A stretch of 56,404 bases of DNA from positions 1 through 56,404 of the forward strand of contig NZ_QNRC01000027.1 in NCBI RefSeq assembly GCF_003709565.1. Reading direction: 5' to 3'. Under the pieces are notes generated by a model. That model was given only the letters and a program-made list of their open reading frames with translations, did no database searches and was not told where the DNA came from. The position numbers and the translations under genes are program-made. How positions within the stretch are numbered: the first letter of the stretch is position 1; each line of letters begins with the position of its first letter. This stretch comes from Paracoccus sigandri (GTDB lineage Bacteria > Pseudomonadota > Alphaproteobacteria > Rhodobacterales > Rhodobacteraceae). Positions 34,241-42,962 of the stretch are shown here, one piece after another.

Positions 34241-35074
34241 TCAGCGGTCGAATTGCGGCAGGGCGATGCGGGCGACCTGTTCGACGATCGGATCGACCGA
34301 CAGCGGATGGGCCTCGTCATTGTGATCCTGCGGGTTGCCGATATCCTGCCAGACCCCGCCCTTGTAGATCTCCAGCGCCGAGAACCGCGCCTTGTAGTCC
34401 ATCTTGCGGCTGCCGGGCACCCAATAGCCCAGGTAGACATAGGGCAGGCGGGCGGCGCGGGCGATCTCGACATGGTCGAGGATGATATGGGTGCCCAGGC
34501 TGGCGGCCTCCTGGCCGGGCTCGTAGAAGCTGTAGACCAGGCTCAGCCCGTCATCCAGCACATCGGTCAGGCAGACGCCGGTCAGCCGGTCGTCGCCGCC
34601 ATCCCCGCCATCCCCGGCGTCGCGGCGATATTCGATCACCCGCGTCTTGACCGGGGTTTCCTCGATCATCGCGGCGAATTCGAAGATGTCCATGTCGGCC
34701 ATGCCGCCATCGGAATGGCGCTGGTCCAGATAGCGGCGGAACAGCTCGTATTGCTCCTCGGTCGCCCAGGCGCTGGTGGCCAGCCGCCGGATCGCCCGGT
34801 TGCGCCGCAGCAGCCGCCTCTGGGTGCGCGAGGGCCGGAAATCCGCCACCCGGATCCGCGCCGACATGCAGGCCACGCAGCTTTCGCAGCTGGGCCGGTA
34901 GAGCACGTTCTGCGACCGCCGGAATCCCTGCCGCGACAGCGCGTTGTTCAGCTCGACCGCGTTGTCGCCCTGCAGCGCCGTGAACAGCTTGCGCTCGGCC
35001 CGGCCATGCAGATAGGGGCAGGGCTGCGGCGCCGTCACATAGAACTGGGGGGCATGCGGCAGGCTGTGGCGCAT
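34241..35074 (-). CDS. bpt: Aspartate/glutamate leucyltransferase (N-end rule)
   Basis: The 277-residue protein shows the bacterial Bpt/ATE fold: FYVTAPQPCPYLHGRAERK, the cysteine cluster YRPSCESCVACMSARI, and at the C-terminus YVYLGYWVPGSRKMDYKARF. It transfers leucine (or arginine in ATE relatives) from aminoacyl-tRNA to N-terminal acidic residues, marking proteins for ClpAP. The ATG at 35074 gives the usual family N-terminus. A 9-bp tandem repeat encodes a GDGGDGGDD loop not expected to be catalytic. It is co-directional with ilvB, 168 bp upstream of it. Confidence 0.92.
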   Translation of the reverse strand: MRHSLPHAPQFYVTAPQPCPYLHGRAERKLFTALQGDNAVELNNALSRQGFRRSQNVLYRPSCESCVACMSARIRVADFRPSRTQRRLLRRNRAIRRLATSAWATEEQYELFRRYLDQRHSDGGMADMDIFEFAAMIEETPVKTRVIEYRRDAGDGGDGGDDRLTGVCLTDVLDDGLSLVYSFYEPGQEAASLGTHIILDHVEIARAARLPYVYLGYWVPGSRKMDYKARFSALEIYKGGVWQDIGNPQDHNDEAHPLSVDPIVEQVARIALPQFDR

Positions 35075-35296
35075 CACGCGCGGGCCTTGCAAGGGAAGGG
35101 CGGGTCGGATCTCATCATGCGGGCGTCGCGACTCCGGGATAGGTCGCCTTTTTGTTGAGCTGAAGCGAAGCCTAGCAACGAATCCGTGACAGGCCAAGCG
35201 CGGAAAGGGTTAAGGCGGCCAGCCTTTGCAGGCGTGGTTAACGGGATCCGGTTTCGCGGAATTGACCGCCGCCGGGCATCGGCTACTGTGGCGGCC

Positions 35297-38101
35297 ATGG
35301 ATTTCGCCGCCCGCATCACCCGCCATCCGCTGCCCCTCGATCCCGCGCGGGCCCAGGCCGCCGCCGCGCTTTTCGCCGGCCTGCCGCAGCCGGTCCGCGA
35401 CCTGGTTGCCGGCGTGGCGGGCACCAGTCCCTATCTGGCCGGGCTGCTGGAACGCGAGGCCGACTGGCTGCCCGGCGCGCTGGATCACGAGGATGTCGTG
35501 GCCCGCGAAACCGCCGGATTCGACGAACTGGACGCCGCCGATCTGGGCATCGCCCTGCGCCGGGCCAAGCGTCGCGTCGCGCTCTATGCGGCGCTGGCCG
35601 ACCTGGGCGGGGTCTGGCCGCTGGAGAAGGTGACCGGCGCGCTGTCCGACCTGGCCGACCGGGCGACCGACCTGGCCCTGCGCGCCCATGTCGCGCATGA
35701 GGCGCGGCGCGGCAAGCTGCCCGCGACGGATGCCGATGCCGGCGGGATCTTCGCGCTGGCCATGGGCAAGGGCGGCGCGCGGGAACTGAACTACAGCTCG
35801 GATATCGACCTGATCGTGCTTTACGACGACGATGCCTATGCGCCCGACGACCAGTTCGAGGCCCGCGCGGCGCTGATCCGCGCCACCCGCAAGATGGCCG
35901 CGACGCTGTCGGACGTGACCGGGCATGGCTATGTCTTCCGCACCGACCTGCGGCTGCGCCCCGATGCGGCGGTCACGCCGGTCTGCATCTCGATCTCGGC
36001 GGCGCTGGCCTATTACGAGGCCGAGGGCCGCACCTGGGAACGCGCCGCCTATATCAAGGCGCGCCCCTGCGCGGGCGACATCGCGGCGGGCCAGCGTTTC
36101 CTGCGCGAGCTGCGCCCCTTCGTGTGGCGCAAGCACCTGGATTTCGCCGCCATCCAGGACGCCCATGACATGCGGCTGCGGATCCGCGAGCACAAGGGCC
36201 TGGGCGGCCGGCTGGAGGTCGCGGGCCATGACCTGAAGCTGGGCCGCGGCGGCATCCGCGAGATCGAGTTCTTCACCCAGACCAGGCAGCTGATCGCCGG
36301 CGGGCGCGATCCCGACCTGCGGATGCGCGACACGGTGGGCGGGCTGGCGGCGCTGGCCGCGAAGGGCTGGATCCCGCCCGAGGTGGCGGCCGAGCTGACC
36401 GCGCATTACCGCGCCCATCGCGACATCGAGCATCGGATCCAGATGGTCAACGATGCCCAGACCCACGCCCTGCCGAAGGATCGCGACGGGCTGGCGGTGA
36501 TCGCCGCGATGATGGGCGAAGGCGACGTCGAGGGCTGGTGCGAGCGCCTGAAGGCGCGGCTGGAGCGGGTCCACGAGCTGACCGAATCCTTCTTCGCCCC
36601 CGGCGAGGCGGCCGAGCGTCCCGATCTGTCCGACGACGCCCGCGCCATCATTGACCGCTGGCAATCCTATCCCGCCCTGCGCTCGCAGCGCGCGCAGCAG
36701 ATCTTCAAGCGGGTCGAGCCCGAGCTTCTGTCGCGCATGGCCCGCGCCGGCCACCCCGACGAGACGCTGGCGCGCTTCGACGCCTTCCTGGCGGGCCTGC
36801 CGGCCGGCGTGCAGCTGTTCTCGCTGTTCGAGGCCAATCCGCAGCTGATCGAGCTGATCGTGGACATCTGCGGCACCGCGCCGGGCCTGGCGGCCTATCT
36901 GGCGCGGCATTCGGCGGTGCTGGACGCGGTGCTGGGCGGCAGCTTCTTCGCGCCCTGGCCCGGCGTTCCGGGCCTGGGCGCGGCGCTGTCGGCGGCGCTG
37001 GCATCGGCGCTGAACGCGCCGGGCGGGGGCTATGAGCGGGCGCTGGACGCGGCCCGGCGGTGGGCGCATGAATGGCATTTCCGCATCGGCGTGCATCACC
37101 TGCGCGGGCTGATCGATGCCGACGAGGCGGCGCTGCAATATGCCGACTTGGCCGAGGCGTCGCTGGCCGCGCTGTTTCCCGTCACCGCCGCCGATTTCGC
37201 CCGCCGCCACGGCCCGCCGCCCGGCCGCGGGGCGGTGGTGCTGGGCATGGGATCCCTGGGCGCGCGGCTGCTGAACGCGGGATCGGACCTGGACCTGATC
37301 GTCATCTATGACGCCGCCGGGGTGGATGCCTCCGAGGGGCCGCGGGTCCTGGCGACGCGCGCCTATTACGCGCGGCTGACCCAGGCGATGATCACCGCCC
37401 TGTCGGCGCCCACCGCCGAGGGACGGCTCTACGAGGTGGACATGCGCCTGAGGCCCTCGGGACGGCAGGGGCCGGTCGCGACCTCGGTCCAGAGCTTCGA
37501 GAACTACCAGATGACCGAGGCCTGGACCTGGGAGCATCTGGCCCTGACCCGCGCCCGCGTGGTGGCGCGGGTGGGCACGGCGGCCGAGGCGCTGGCCGGG
37601 GAGGTCGAGGCCCTGCGCGGATCGGTGCTGCGCGAACGCGGCGGCGATCCGCGGGTGATGCCGGATCTGGCGCGGATGCGTGAGAAGATCTTTGCCGCCC
37701 GGCAACCCGCCGATCCCTACGAGGCGAAGCTGGGGCCGGGCCGGCTGCAGGACATCGACCTGCTGGCGCAATCCTGCGCGCTGCGCGCCGGCGATGCGGC
37801 GCGCGGCACGCTGGCGCAATTGCGCGCCGGGCGCCGGGCCGGGCTGCTGGGCGCGGCAGAGACCGAGGAACTGGCCTCGGCACAGCGGTTCCTGTGGCGG
37901 CTTCATGCCTCGGGACGGCTGCTGACCGAAGGCCGGCTGGATCCGGAGGAGATCGGCCTGGGCGGGCAGGAATTCCTGCTGCGCGAGACCGGCTGCGCGG
38001 ACCTGCCGCAGCTGCTGGAGAGGCTGGCCGAGCGGACCACGCGGGCAGGGACGCTGATCGCGAGCTTCATGCCCCCGTCCGCCGTCGGGGCGGCAGACTG
38101 A
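35297..38101 (+). CDS. glnE: Bifunctional glutamine synthetase adenylyltransferase/deadenylyltransferase
   Basis: The 934-residue protein has the two nucleotidyltransferase domains of GlnE: the N-terminal deadenylylase site GGARELNYSSDIDLIVLYDD near residue 168 and the C-terminal adenylylase site LNAGSDLDLIVIYD near residue 662, each with the acidic DxD pair. An R-G-GGIREIEFFTQ helix region lies between them. It attaches and removes AMP from glutamine synthetase according to PII state. The ATG at 35297 is chosen; the 3' end overlaps the convergent GT2 gene by 35 bases. Confidence 0.95.
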   Translation: MDFAARITRHPLPLDPARAQAAAALFAGLPQPVRDLVAGVAGTSPYLAGLLEREADWLPGALDHEDVVARETAGFDELDAADLGIALRRAKRRVALYAALADLGGVWPLEKVTGALSDLADRATDLALRAHVAHEARRGKLPATDADAGGIFALAMGKGGARELNYSSDIDLIVLYDDDAYAPDDQFEARAALIRATRKMAATLSDVTGHGYVFRTDLRLRPDAAVTPVCISISAALAYYEAEGRTWERAAYIKARPCAGDIAAGQRFLRELRPFVWRKHLDFAAIQDAHDMRLRIREHKGLGGRLEVAGHDLKLGRGGIREIEFFTQTRQLIAGGRDPDLRMRDTVGGLAALAAKGWIPPEVAAELTAHYRAHRDIEHRIQMVNDAQTHALPKDRDGLAVIAAMMGEGDVEGWCERLKARLERVHELTESFFAPGEAAERPDLSDDARAIIDRWQSYPALRSQRAQQIFKRVEPELLSRMARAGHPDETLARFDAFLAGLPAGVQLFSLFEANPQLIELIVDICGTAPGLAAYLARHSAVLDAVLGGSFFAPWPGVPGLGAALSAALASALNAPGGGYERALDAARRWAHEWHFRIGVHHLRGLIDADEAALQYADLAEASLAALFPVTAADFARRHGPPPGRGAVVLGMGSLGARLLNAGSDLDLIVIYDAAGVDASEGPRVLATRAYYARLTQAMITALSAPTAEGRLYEVDMRLRPSGRQGPVATSVQSFENYQMTEAWTWEHLALTRARVVARVGTAAEALAGEVEALRGSVLRERGGDPRVMPDLARMREKIFAARQPADPYEAKLGPGRLQDIDLLAQSCALRAGDAARGTLAQLRAGRRAGLLGAAETEELASAQRFLWRLHASGRLLTEGRLDPEEIGLGGQEFLLRETGCADLPQLLERLAERTTRAGTLIASFMPPSAVGAAD

Positions 38102-40274
38102 TCCCGGCCACCCGCAGCGCGCCCGGCCGGGTCGCGGCGTCGGCGGGCATGGGCTGGGCATTGGCGACGGCGGGGGCCGTGATGGCCGGATCCGTGATGG
38201 CCGGGGGCGCGACGGCGGGGGCCGCGATCTCGCCCGCCCGGTCGGCAAGGTCCTGCCCGCCGATCCGGCCCAGCAGCGGCAGCGAGACGGCACCGGCCGG
38301 CGACGCGGGTTCGGCCGCGGCGACCTCGGCATCGTCGAAGATGCCATGCGCGGTCTTGTCCCAGTAGAAGGGCTTCACCACCACCTCGTAGATGGCCTTC
38401 CACCCGGCCAGGCATCCCAGCGGGAAATAGAGATGCAGCGTCGGGACCCAGGCCAGCAGGTGGCGATGCTTGGCGCCGCGCACCGCCCACATGCCGATCA
38501 CGATGCTCAGAAGCTCGGTCGCGATGAACAGGCCGAACAGTGCCGCCGCCGCATGGCCCGCCCAGACGCCCTGCAGCGGCCCGCTCAGCGGATGCGGCAG
38601 CCCGGCCGACAGCAGCCAGAAGCTCCACAGGATCGGGGCCAGCAGGTATTGCGAGAGATTGCCGAAGAACTGCACCTGGAAGGCGATGAAGCGGAGGGCG
38701 CCCAGGTCGCGCCACAGCGCCACCGGGTCGCGCATATGCACGCCCCAGGTCATCGCATAGCCCTTGAGCCAGCGCGAGCGCTGCTTGATCCAGGGCAGGA
38801 CGCGGCAATTCGCCTCCTCGTCGGTGGTGGTGTCGAGGATCTCGGTCCGCCAGCCGCGCCGGGCCAGGCGCACGCCCAGATCGGCATCCTCGGTGACGTT
38901 CCAGGCGTCCCAGCCGTCCACCGCCTCCAGCGCGGCGCGGCGGAAGAACAGCGTCGTGCCGCCAAGGGGCACGACCAGCCCCATCCGCGCCACGCCCGGC
39001 AGCAGCACCCGGAACCAGGCCGCGTATTCGATGGTGAAGCAGCGCGCCAGCCAGTTGCTGCGCGGGTTGTAATAGTCCAGCGCCCCCTGCAGGCAGGCCA
39101 CGTCCTCGGGCGCGAAATGGAAGCGGCGGGCGACCTTGTGCAGCTGGTCGGGATCGGGCCGGTCCTCGGCGTCCCAGATGCCGACGATGCCGCCCCGGCA
39201 GAAGTTCAGCGCATAGTTCAGCGCCCGCGGCTTGGTCTGGATCGGGCCGTCGGGAACCTCGACCACGCGGATCCAGTGCGGCAGGCGGGCGTCCTTCAAT
39301 GCCGCGCGGGTGACCATGTCGCTGGCCTCGATCACCAGCAGGATGTCGGTCAGCTCGCGCGGATATTCCAGCCGCGACAGCCGCGCGACCAGCTTGCCCG
39401 CGACGTCGCTTTCCTGAAACAGCGGCACCATGACCGAGATCACCGGCAGCGGGCCGGTCATCTCGGGCGCGGCCAGCCTGCCTTCGGCGATGGCCTGGCG
39501 GTGGCGCCGCTCCTCGGCGCGGGCGCGCAGGGTGGCGATGGCCGAGAGCAGCTTCAGCACGCTCTGCCCGATCAGGGTGATGACGGCCCAGGCGGTCAGC
39601 ACCGACAGCAGCGCGATCGGCGCCGCCCACAGCCCCAGCGCGATCAGCGCCATCAGCCCCAGGGCCAGCCGCCCGGCGCGCGATTCGTCGCGGGTGCGGC
39701 AGCTCTCGGCAGCGGGGACGCGGCATTCGGCGTGGCGGATCAGCGCGGTGCGGCGGCTGGCCAGCACGGCCTGCTGGATCTGTTCCTCGCTGCACAGCAA
39801 CATGCGGATGGTGCCGAATTCGGCCGGCAGGCGGGGCAGCAGCGCCGCAAAACCCTCGGGGCGGGCGGTGGCGACCCAGGTGACGCCGCCGATGCGCCGC
39901 CAGGGCAGGATCCCGTGGCTGAGGCAGAAATCCGCGCCCGCCGCATCGATCAGGCGCGGATCGGGCGGGGTCTCGGCCGGGTCCAGCGCGGTGGTGCGCC
40001 ATTGCCGCGACAGCGCGCGGGTCAGCGCGGCGGGCGTGACCCAGCCATGCGCCAGCAGGATCCGTCCCAGCCGCACGTCCTGGCGCTGCCGCATCACCGC
40101 GGCCTTCAGCAGGTTGGCGGGATCGACCGCCCCGTCCTCCAGCAGGATCTGGCCCAGGGGGCGCTGGTTTCGCGGCGCCAGGATGGGGCCGATCAGCCGG
40201 GCAGGCGGAGAGATGCCAACCGAATCGGGCAGGGCGGGCGCGGCCGCGTCGTTGCTGATTGCCTGTCGTGCCAT
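38067..40274 (-). CDS. GspE-N/GT2 fusion: membrane glycosyltransferase
   Basis: The 735-residue protein begins with a GspE/MshE N-terminal-type region (RPLGQILLEDGAVDPANLL, RLGRILLAHGWVTPAALTRA). A hydrophobic hairpin near residue 210 follows, then a processive GT2 core: VISVMVPLFQES, the GIWDAEDRPDPDQL acceptor/metal site, VTEDADLGVRLARRG and WIKQRSRWLKGY (QxxRW), and further transmembrane segments. This order matches NfrB-like glycosyltransferases that make or export a polysaccharide, in some bacteria under cyclic-di-GMP control through the GspE-N region. The last 90 residues are low-complexity Ala/Pro. It is isolated, with no synthase partners beside it. A hairpin covers its start codon. 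Confidence 0.85.
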   Translation of the reverse strand: MARQAISNDAAAPALPDSVGISPPARLIGPILAPRNQRPLGQILLEDGAVDPANLLKAAVMRQRQDVRLGRILLAHGWVTPAALTRALSRQWRTTALDPAETPPDPRLIDAAGADFCLSHGILPWRRIGGVTWVATARPEGFAALLPRLPAEFGTIRMLLCSEEQIQQAVLASRRTALIRHAECRVPAAESCRTRDESRAGRLALGLMALIALGLWAAPIALLSVLTAWAVITLIGQSVLKLLSAIATLRARAEERRHRQAIAEGRLAAPEMTGPLPVISVMVPLFQESDVAGKLVARLSRLEYPRELTDILLVIEASDMVTRAALKDARLPHWIRVVEVPDGPIQTKPRALNYALNFCRGGIVGIWDAEDRPDPDQLHKVARRFHFAPEDVACLQGALDYYNPRSNWLARCFTIEYAAWFRVLLPGVARMGLVVPLGGTTLFFRRAALEAVDGWDAWNVTEDADLGVRLARRGWRTEILDTTTDEEANCRVLPWIKQRSRWLKGYAMTWGVHMRDPVALWRDLGALRFIAFQVQFFGNLSQYLLAPILWSFWLLSAGLPHPLSGPLQGVWAGHAAAALFGLFIATELLSIVIGMWAVRGAKHRHLLAWVPTLHLYFPLGCLAGWKAIYEVVVKPFYWDKTAHGIFDDAEVAAAEPASPAGAVSLPLLGRIGGQDLADRAGEIAAPAVAPPAITDPAITAPAVANAQPMPADAATRPGALRVAGISLPPRRRTGA

Positions 40275-40303
40275 GGGCGAATCCTCTGAGGCTCGCCCTT
40301 TGG
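40271..40303 (-). promoter_or_regulatory. Hairpin enclosing the Shine-Dalgarno and start codon of the GT2 gene
   Basis: On the minus strand the leader reads CCA AA GGGCGA, a 12-base loop containing AGAGGA, then TCGCCC A TGG. The six-bp stem plus three outer pairs put the ribosome site in the loop and the ATG in the stem. This could make translation of the glycosyltransferase conditional; it may also be a remnant terminator of carA, which ends 45 bp upstream. Confidence 0.4.
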
Positions 40304-40342
40304 TGGCACGGCGCGGGTTAAGAAGCGGTTAAGGCCGCCCCT

Positions 40343-41491
40343 TCACGCGCGCCGGCTGCGCATGGAATCGGCAAAACGGCGGAACAGATACAGGCTGTCC
40401 TGCGGGCCGGGCGCGGCTTCGGGGTGGTATTGCACCGAAAAGACCGGCTTGTCCCTGACCCGCAAGCCGCAATTGCTGCCGTCGAACAGGCTGACATGGG
40501 TTTCGATCACGTCCTGCGGCAGGCTTTGCGAATCGACCGCGAAGCCGTGGTTCATCGAGGTGATCTCGACCTTGCCCGTCTCCTCGTCGCGGACCGGGTG
40601 GTTGGCGCCGTGATGGCCGTGGCCCATCTTGACCGTCTTCGCCCCCAGGGCGAGTGCCAGCATCTGGTGGCCCAGGCAGATCCCGAAGATCGGCAGGTCG
40701 CGGTCCAGCAATTCTCGGATCATCGGCACGGCATATTCGCCGGTCGCGGCCGGATCGCCGGGGCCGTTGGACAGGAACACGCCCTCGGGCTCATGGGCCA
40801 GGACCTCCTCGGCGGTGGCCGTGGCCGGCAGGACCGTGACATCGGCGCCGAAACTGACCAGCGAGCGCAGGATGTTGCGCTTGGCGCCGTAATCCAGCGC
40901 CACGACCCGGAACGGCCGGTCCTCGGCCGAGGCGCCGAAGCCCTTGCCCCATTCCCAGGCGCCTTCCTGCCAGCGATAGCTCTGGGCGCAGCTGACCTCT
41001 TTCGCCAAGTCCAGGCCGACCAGCCCCTGCCAGTCGCGGGCGCGGGCGATCATCGCCTCCAGGTCGAAATTCCCCTCGGGGTCATGGGCCAGCACCACAT
41101 GCGGCGCGCCCTGCTGGCGGATCGCGCGGGTCAGGCGGCGGGTATCGACGCCGCCGATGCCGATCCGGCCGCGCCGCGCCATCCAGTCGGCCAGATCGCC
41201 CGCCGCGCGCCAGTTCGAGGGCTGGGTCGGGTCCCAGCGCACGACGATGCCGCTGGCCACGGGATCGGCGGCCTCGTCATCCTCGGGGGTGATGCCGGTA
41301 TTGCCGATATGGGGGAAGGTGAAGGTCACGACCTGGCTGGCATAGGAGGGATCGGTCATGATCTCCTGATAGCCGGTCATCGCGGTGTTGAAGACCAGCT
41401 CGGCCACGACCTCGCCCGTGGCTCCGAAGCCCTGGCCGTAGAAGACGGTCCCGTCGGCAAGCGCAAGGCAGGCGGTCGGTTTTGTGGCCAT
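40343..41491 (-). CDS. carA: Carbamoyl phosphate synthetase small subunit
   Basis: The 382-residue protein has the CarA N-terminal domain (LADGTVFYGQGFGATGEV, GIGGVDTRRLTRAIR) and a class I glutamine amidotransferase with the nucleophile in LPIFGICLGHQMLAL and the HPEAAPGP histidine/glutamate pair. It supplies ammonia to CarB for arginine and pyrimidine synthesis. The ATG at 41491 has GAGGT upstream. It is divergent from the yqeY gene, the usual arrangement in alphaproteobacteria. carB is not in the window. Confidence 0.96.
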   Translation of the reverse strand: MATKPTACLALADGTVFYGQGFGATGEVVAELVFNTAMTGYQEIMTDPSYASQVVTFTFPHIGNTGITPEDDEAADPVASGIVVRWDPTQPSNWRAAGDLADWMARRGRIGIGGVDTRRLTRAIRQQGAPHVVLAHDPEGNFDLEAMIARARDWQGLVGLDLAKEVSCAQSYRWQEGAWEWGKGFGASAEDRPFRVVALDYGAKRNILRSLVSFGADVTVLPATATAEEVLAHEPEGVFLSNGPGDPAATGEYAVPMIRELLDRDLPIFGICLGHQMLALALGAKTVKMGHGHHGANHPVRDEETGKVEITSMNHGFAVDSQSLPQDVIETHVSLFDGSNCGLRVRDKPVFSVQYHPEAAPGPQDSLYLFRRFADSMRSRRA

Positions 41492-41659
41492 GTCGGCACC
41501 TCTGTCTGAAATCAGCCGGTGGATAGGGGGCGGGCGGGCAAAGGTCAAGCCGGTGCCTGCCCGATGGCGCGCTTGATTCCGCGCCTCGCGCGCCTTACAT
41601 CGCGTGGCCTGCGTCCGGGATCGGCCGGCGCACGGGGTTTTTCGGCGAAGGAGCGCGCG

Positions 41660-42124
41660 ATGGATCTGCAAGCCAGGCTGCAAGCCGCCACGAAAGAGGC
41701 CATGAAGGCGCGGGACAGCGCGCGCCTGTCCACGCTGCGCCTGATCGGCGCGGCGATCAAGGACCGCGAGATCGCCGCCCGGTCAAGCGGGGGCGAGGAG
41801 CAGGGGCTGGGCGAGGCGGACCTGGTCGCGATCCTGTCGAAGATGGTCAAGCAGCGCCAGGAATCGGCGCGCGCCTATGAAGAGGGCGGGCGGCTGGAAC
41901 TGGCCGCGAAGGAAGAGGCCGAGATCGGCGTCATCCAGGAATTCCTGCCGCGCCAGCTGGACGGGGCCGAGACCGCGGCGGCCATCGACGCGGCCATCGC
42001 GGAGCTGGGCGCGACCGGCATCCGCGACATGGGCCGGGTCATGGCCGAGCTGCGCGCGCGCCACGGTGGGCAGATGGATTTCGCCGCCGTCGGGCCGATG
42101 GTCAAGGACCGCCTGCTGAACTGA
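41660..42124 (+). CDS. yqeY: GatB/YqeY domain protein
   Basis: The 154-residue helical protein starts MDLQARLQAATKEAMKARDS and contains LSTLRLIGAAIKDREIAAR, VIQEFLPRQLDGAE and the end MDFAAVGPMVKDRLL. It matches the free-standing YqeY family related to the tail domain of GatB, whose biological role (possibly tRNA-linked amidotransfer support) is unsettled. AAGGAG gives a clear start. It is divergent from carA. Confidence 0.92.
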   Translation: MDLQARLQAATKEAMKARDSARLSTLRLIGAAIKDREIAARSSGGEEQGLGEADLVAILSKMVKQRQESARAYEEGGRLELAAKEEAEIGVIQEFLPRQLDGAETAAAIDAAIAELGATGIRDMGRVMAELRARHGGQMDFAAVGPMVKDRLLN

Positions 42125-42164
42125 TCGCGCCCCTTCTGCGTTGGCCTTCGCAGGAGGTGACCCC

Positions 42165-42353
42165 ATGCCCGCGACATCGAAAGCCCAGCAACGCGCCGCC
42201 GGCGCCGCCCTCTCCGCCAAGCGCGGCGAGACCAGGGTCAAGGACCTGCAAGGCGCGTCGAAGGACATGTATGACAGCATGACCGAGGCCGAGCTGGAAG
42301 ACCTGGCCTCGACCGAACACAAGGACCTGCCCGAACACAAGCAGCAGGACTGA
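42165..42353 (+). CDS. DUF3008 family small protein
   Basis: This 62-residue hydrophilic protein (MPATSKAQQRAAGAALSAKR, then KDLQGASKDMYDSMTEAELE) fits the DUF3008 family of short charged proteins with no known function, often linked to stress. AGGAGG precedes the ATG. It follows yqeY by 40 bp and is followed by the copy D repeat. Confidence 0.8.
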   Translation: MPATSKAQQRAAGAALSAKRGETRVKDLQGASKDMYDSMTEAELEDLASTEHKDLPEHKQQD

Positions 42354-42392
42354 CCTCGGCCCCAGCTTGGGCCCCCCGCCCCTCGCACTCCT

Positions 42393-42434
42393 TCCAAATA
42401 CCTCGGGGGGTCCGGGGGGCAGCGCCCCCCGGCC
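42393..42434 (-). terminator. Repeat-family terminator, copy D (after the ctaD-DUF2244 unit)
   Basis: The plus strand reads TTCCAAATACCTCGGGGGG then the 9-bp stem CCGGGGGGC-AGC-GCCCCCCGG. On the minus strand this is a hairpin followed by ACCCCCCGAGGTATTTGGAA, correctly placed after the DUF2244 stop. It could also block readthrough from DUF3008. Confidence 0.75.
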
Positions 42435-42458
42435 GTCGCGGGACGCAATCCGCCCGCC

Positions 42459-42953
42459 CTATCGCAGCGCCCCCAGCCGCTGCTGCAGTTCCCCCTGCAA
42501 TTGCCGCCGCTCCTCGGGCGTCAGGAAGGCGCCCAGTTCGACCTCGCGCTGGCCGTCGCTCAGCGTCAGATAGTCCTCGACCGGGCCGGGGCGCAGGTTG
42601 ACCCGCACCCAATAGCTGTTGGTTTCCCATTCGCGGTCCGGCCTGCCGGGATCCGAGCGGCGCAGGTGCAGGCGCCGGCGGGACAGGTGCAGCTCCTCGC
42701 GGGTCTGGCCGCTGCGATAGCTGCGCTGCAGCGCCAGCCAGATCCCGGTCACCGCCAGCAGCGCGAAGGGCAGCAACCCCCATAGCGCCGTGCTGCCAAG
42801 CGCCGCCAGCATCGGCAGCGCCAGAAGCGCGGCGGTTATCCCGATGAACCAGACGAAGCCGCGCCGCGGCAGCGATCGATAGGGCCACAGCAGCAGATGA
42901 TGCGAAACGGCCCCGGAATCCTCCGGGGCCGCATCTGTCCATCGATAAGGCAT
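42459..42953 (-). CDS. DUF2244 family membrane protein
   Basis: The 164-residue protein has two transmembrane segments (GFVWFIGITAALLALPMLAA and WGLLPFALLAVTGIWLAL) and the DUF2244 soluble domain with SYWVRVNLRPGPVEDYLTL and LGAFLTPEERRQL. DUF2244 genes are common near cytochrome oxidase genes in alphaproteobacteria. It begins nine bases after the ctaD stop with a TAAGG ribosome site using the ctaD stop codon, so it is co-transcribed with ctaD. A role in oxidase assembly is only a guess from position. Confidence 0.85.
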   Translation of the reverse strand: MPYRWTDAAPEDSGAVSHHLLLWPYRSLPRRGFVWFIGITAALLALPMLAALGSTALWGLLPFALLAVTGIWLALQRSYRSGQTREELHLSRRRLHLRRSDPGRPDREWETNSYWVRVNLRPGPVEDYLTLSDGQREVELGAFLTPEERRQLQGELQQRLGALR

Positions 42954-42962
42954 CAGCGGGCC

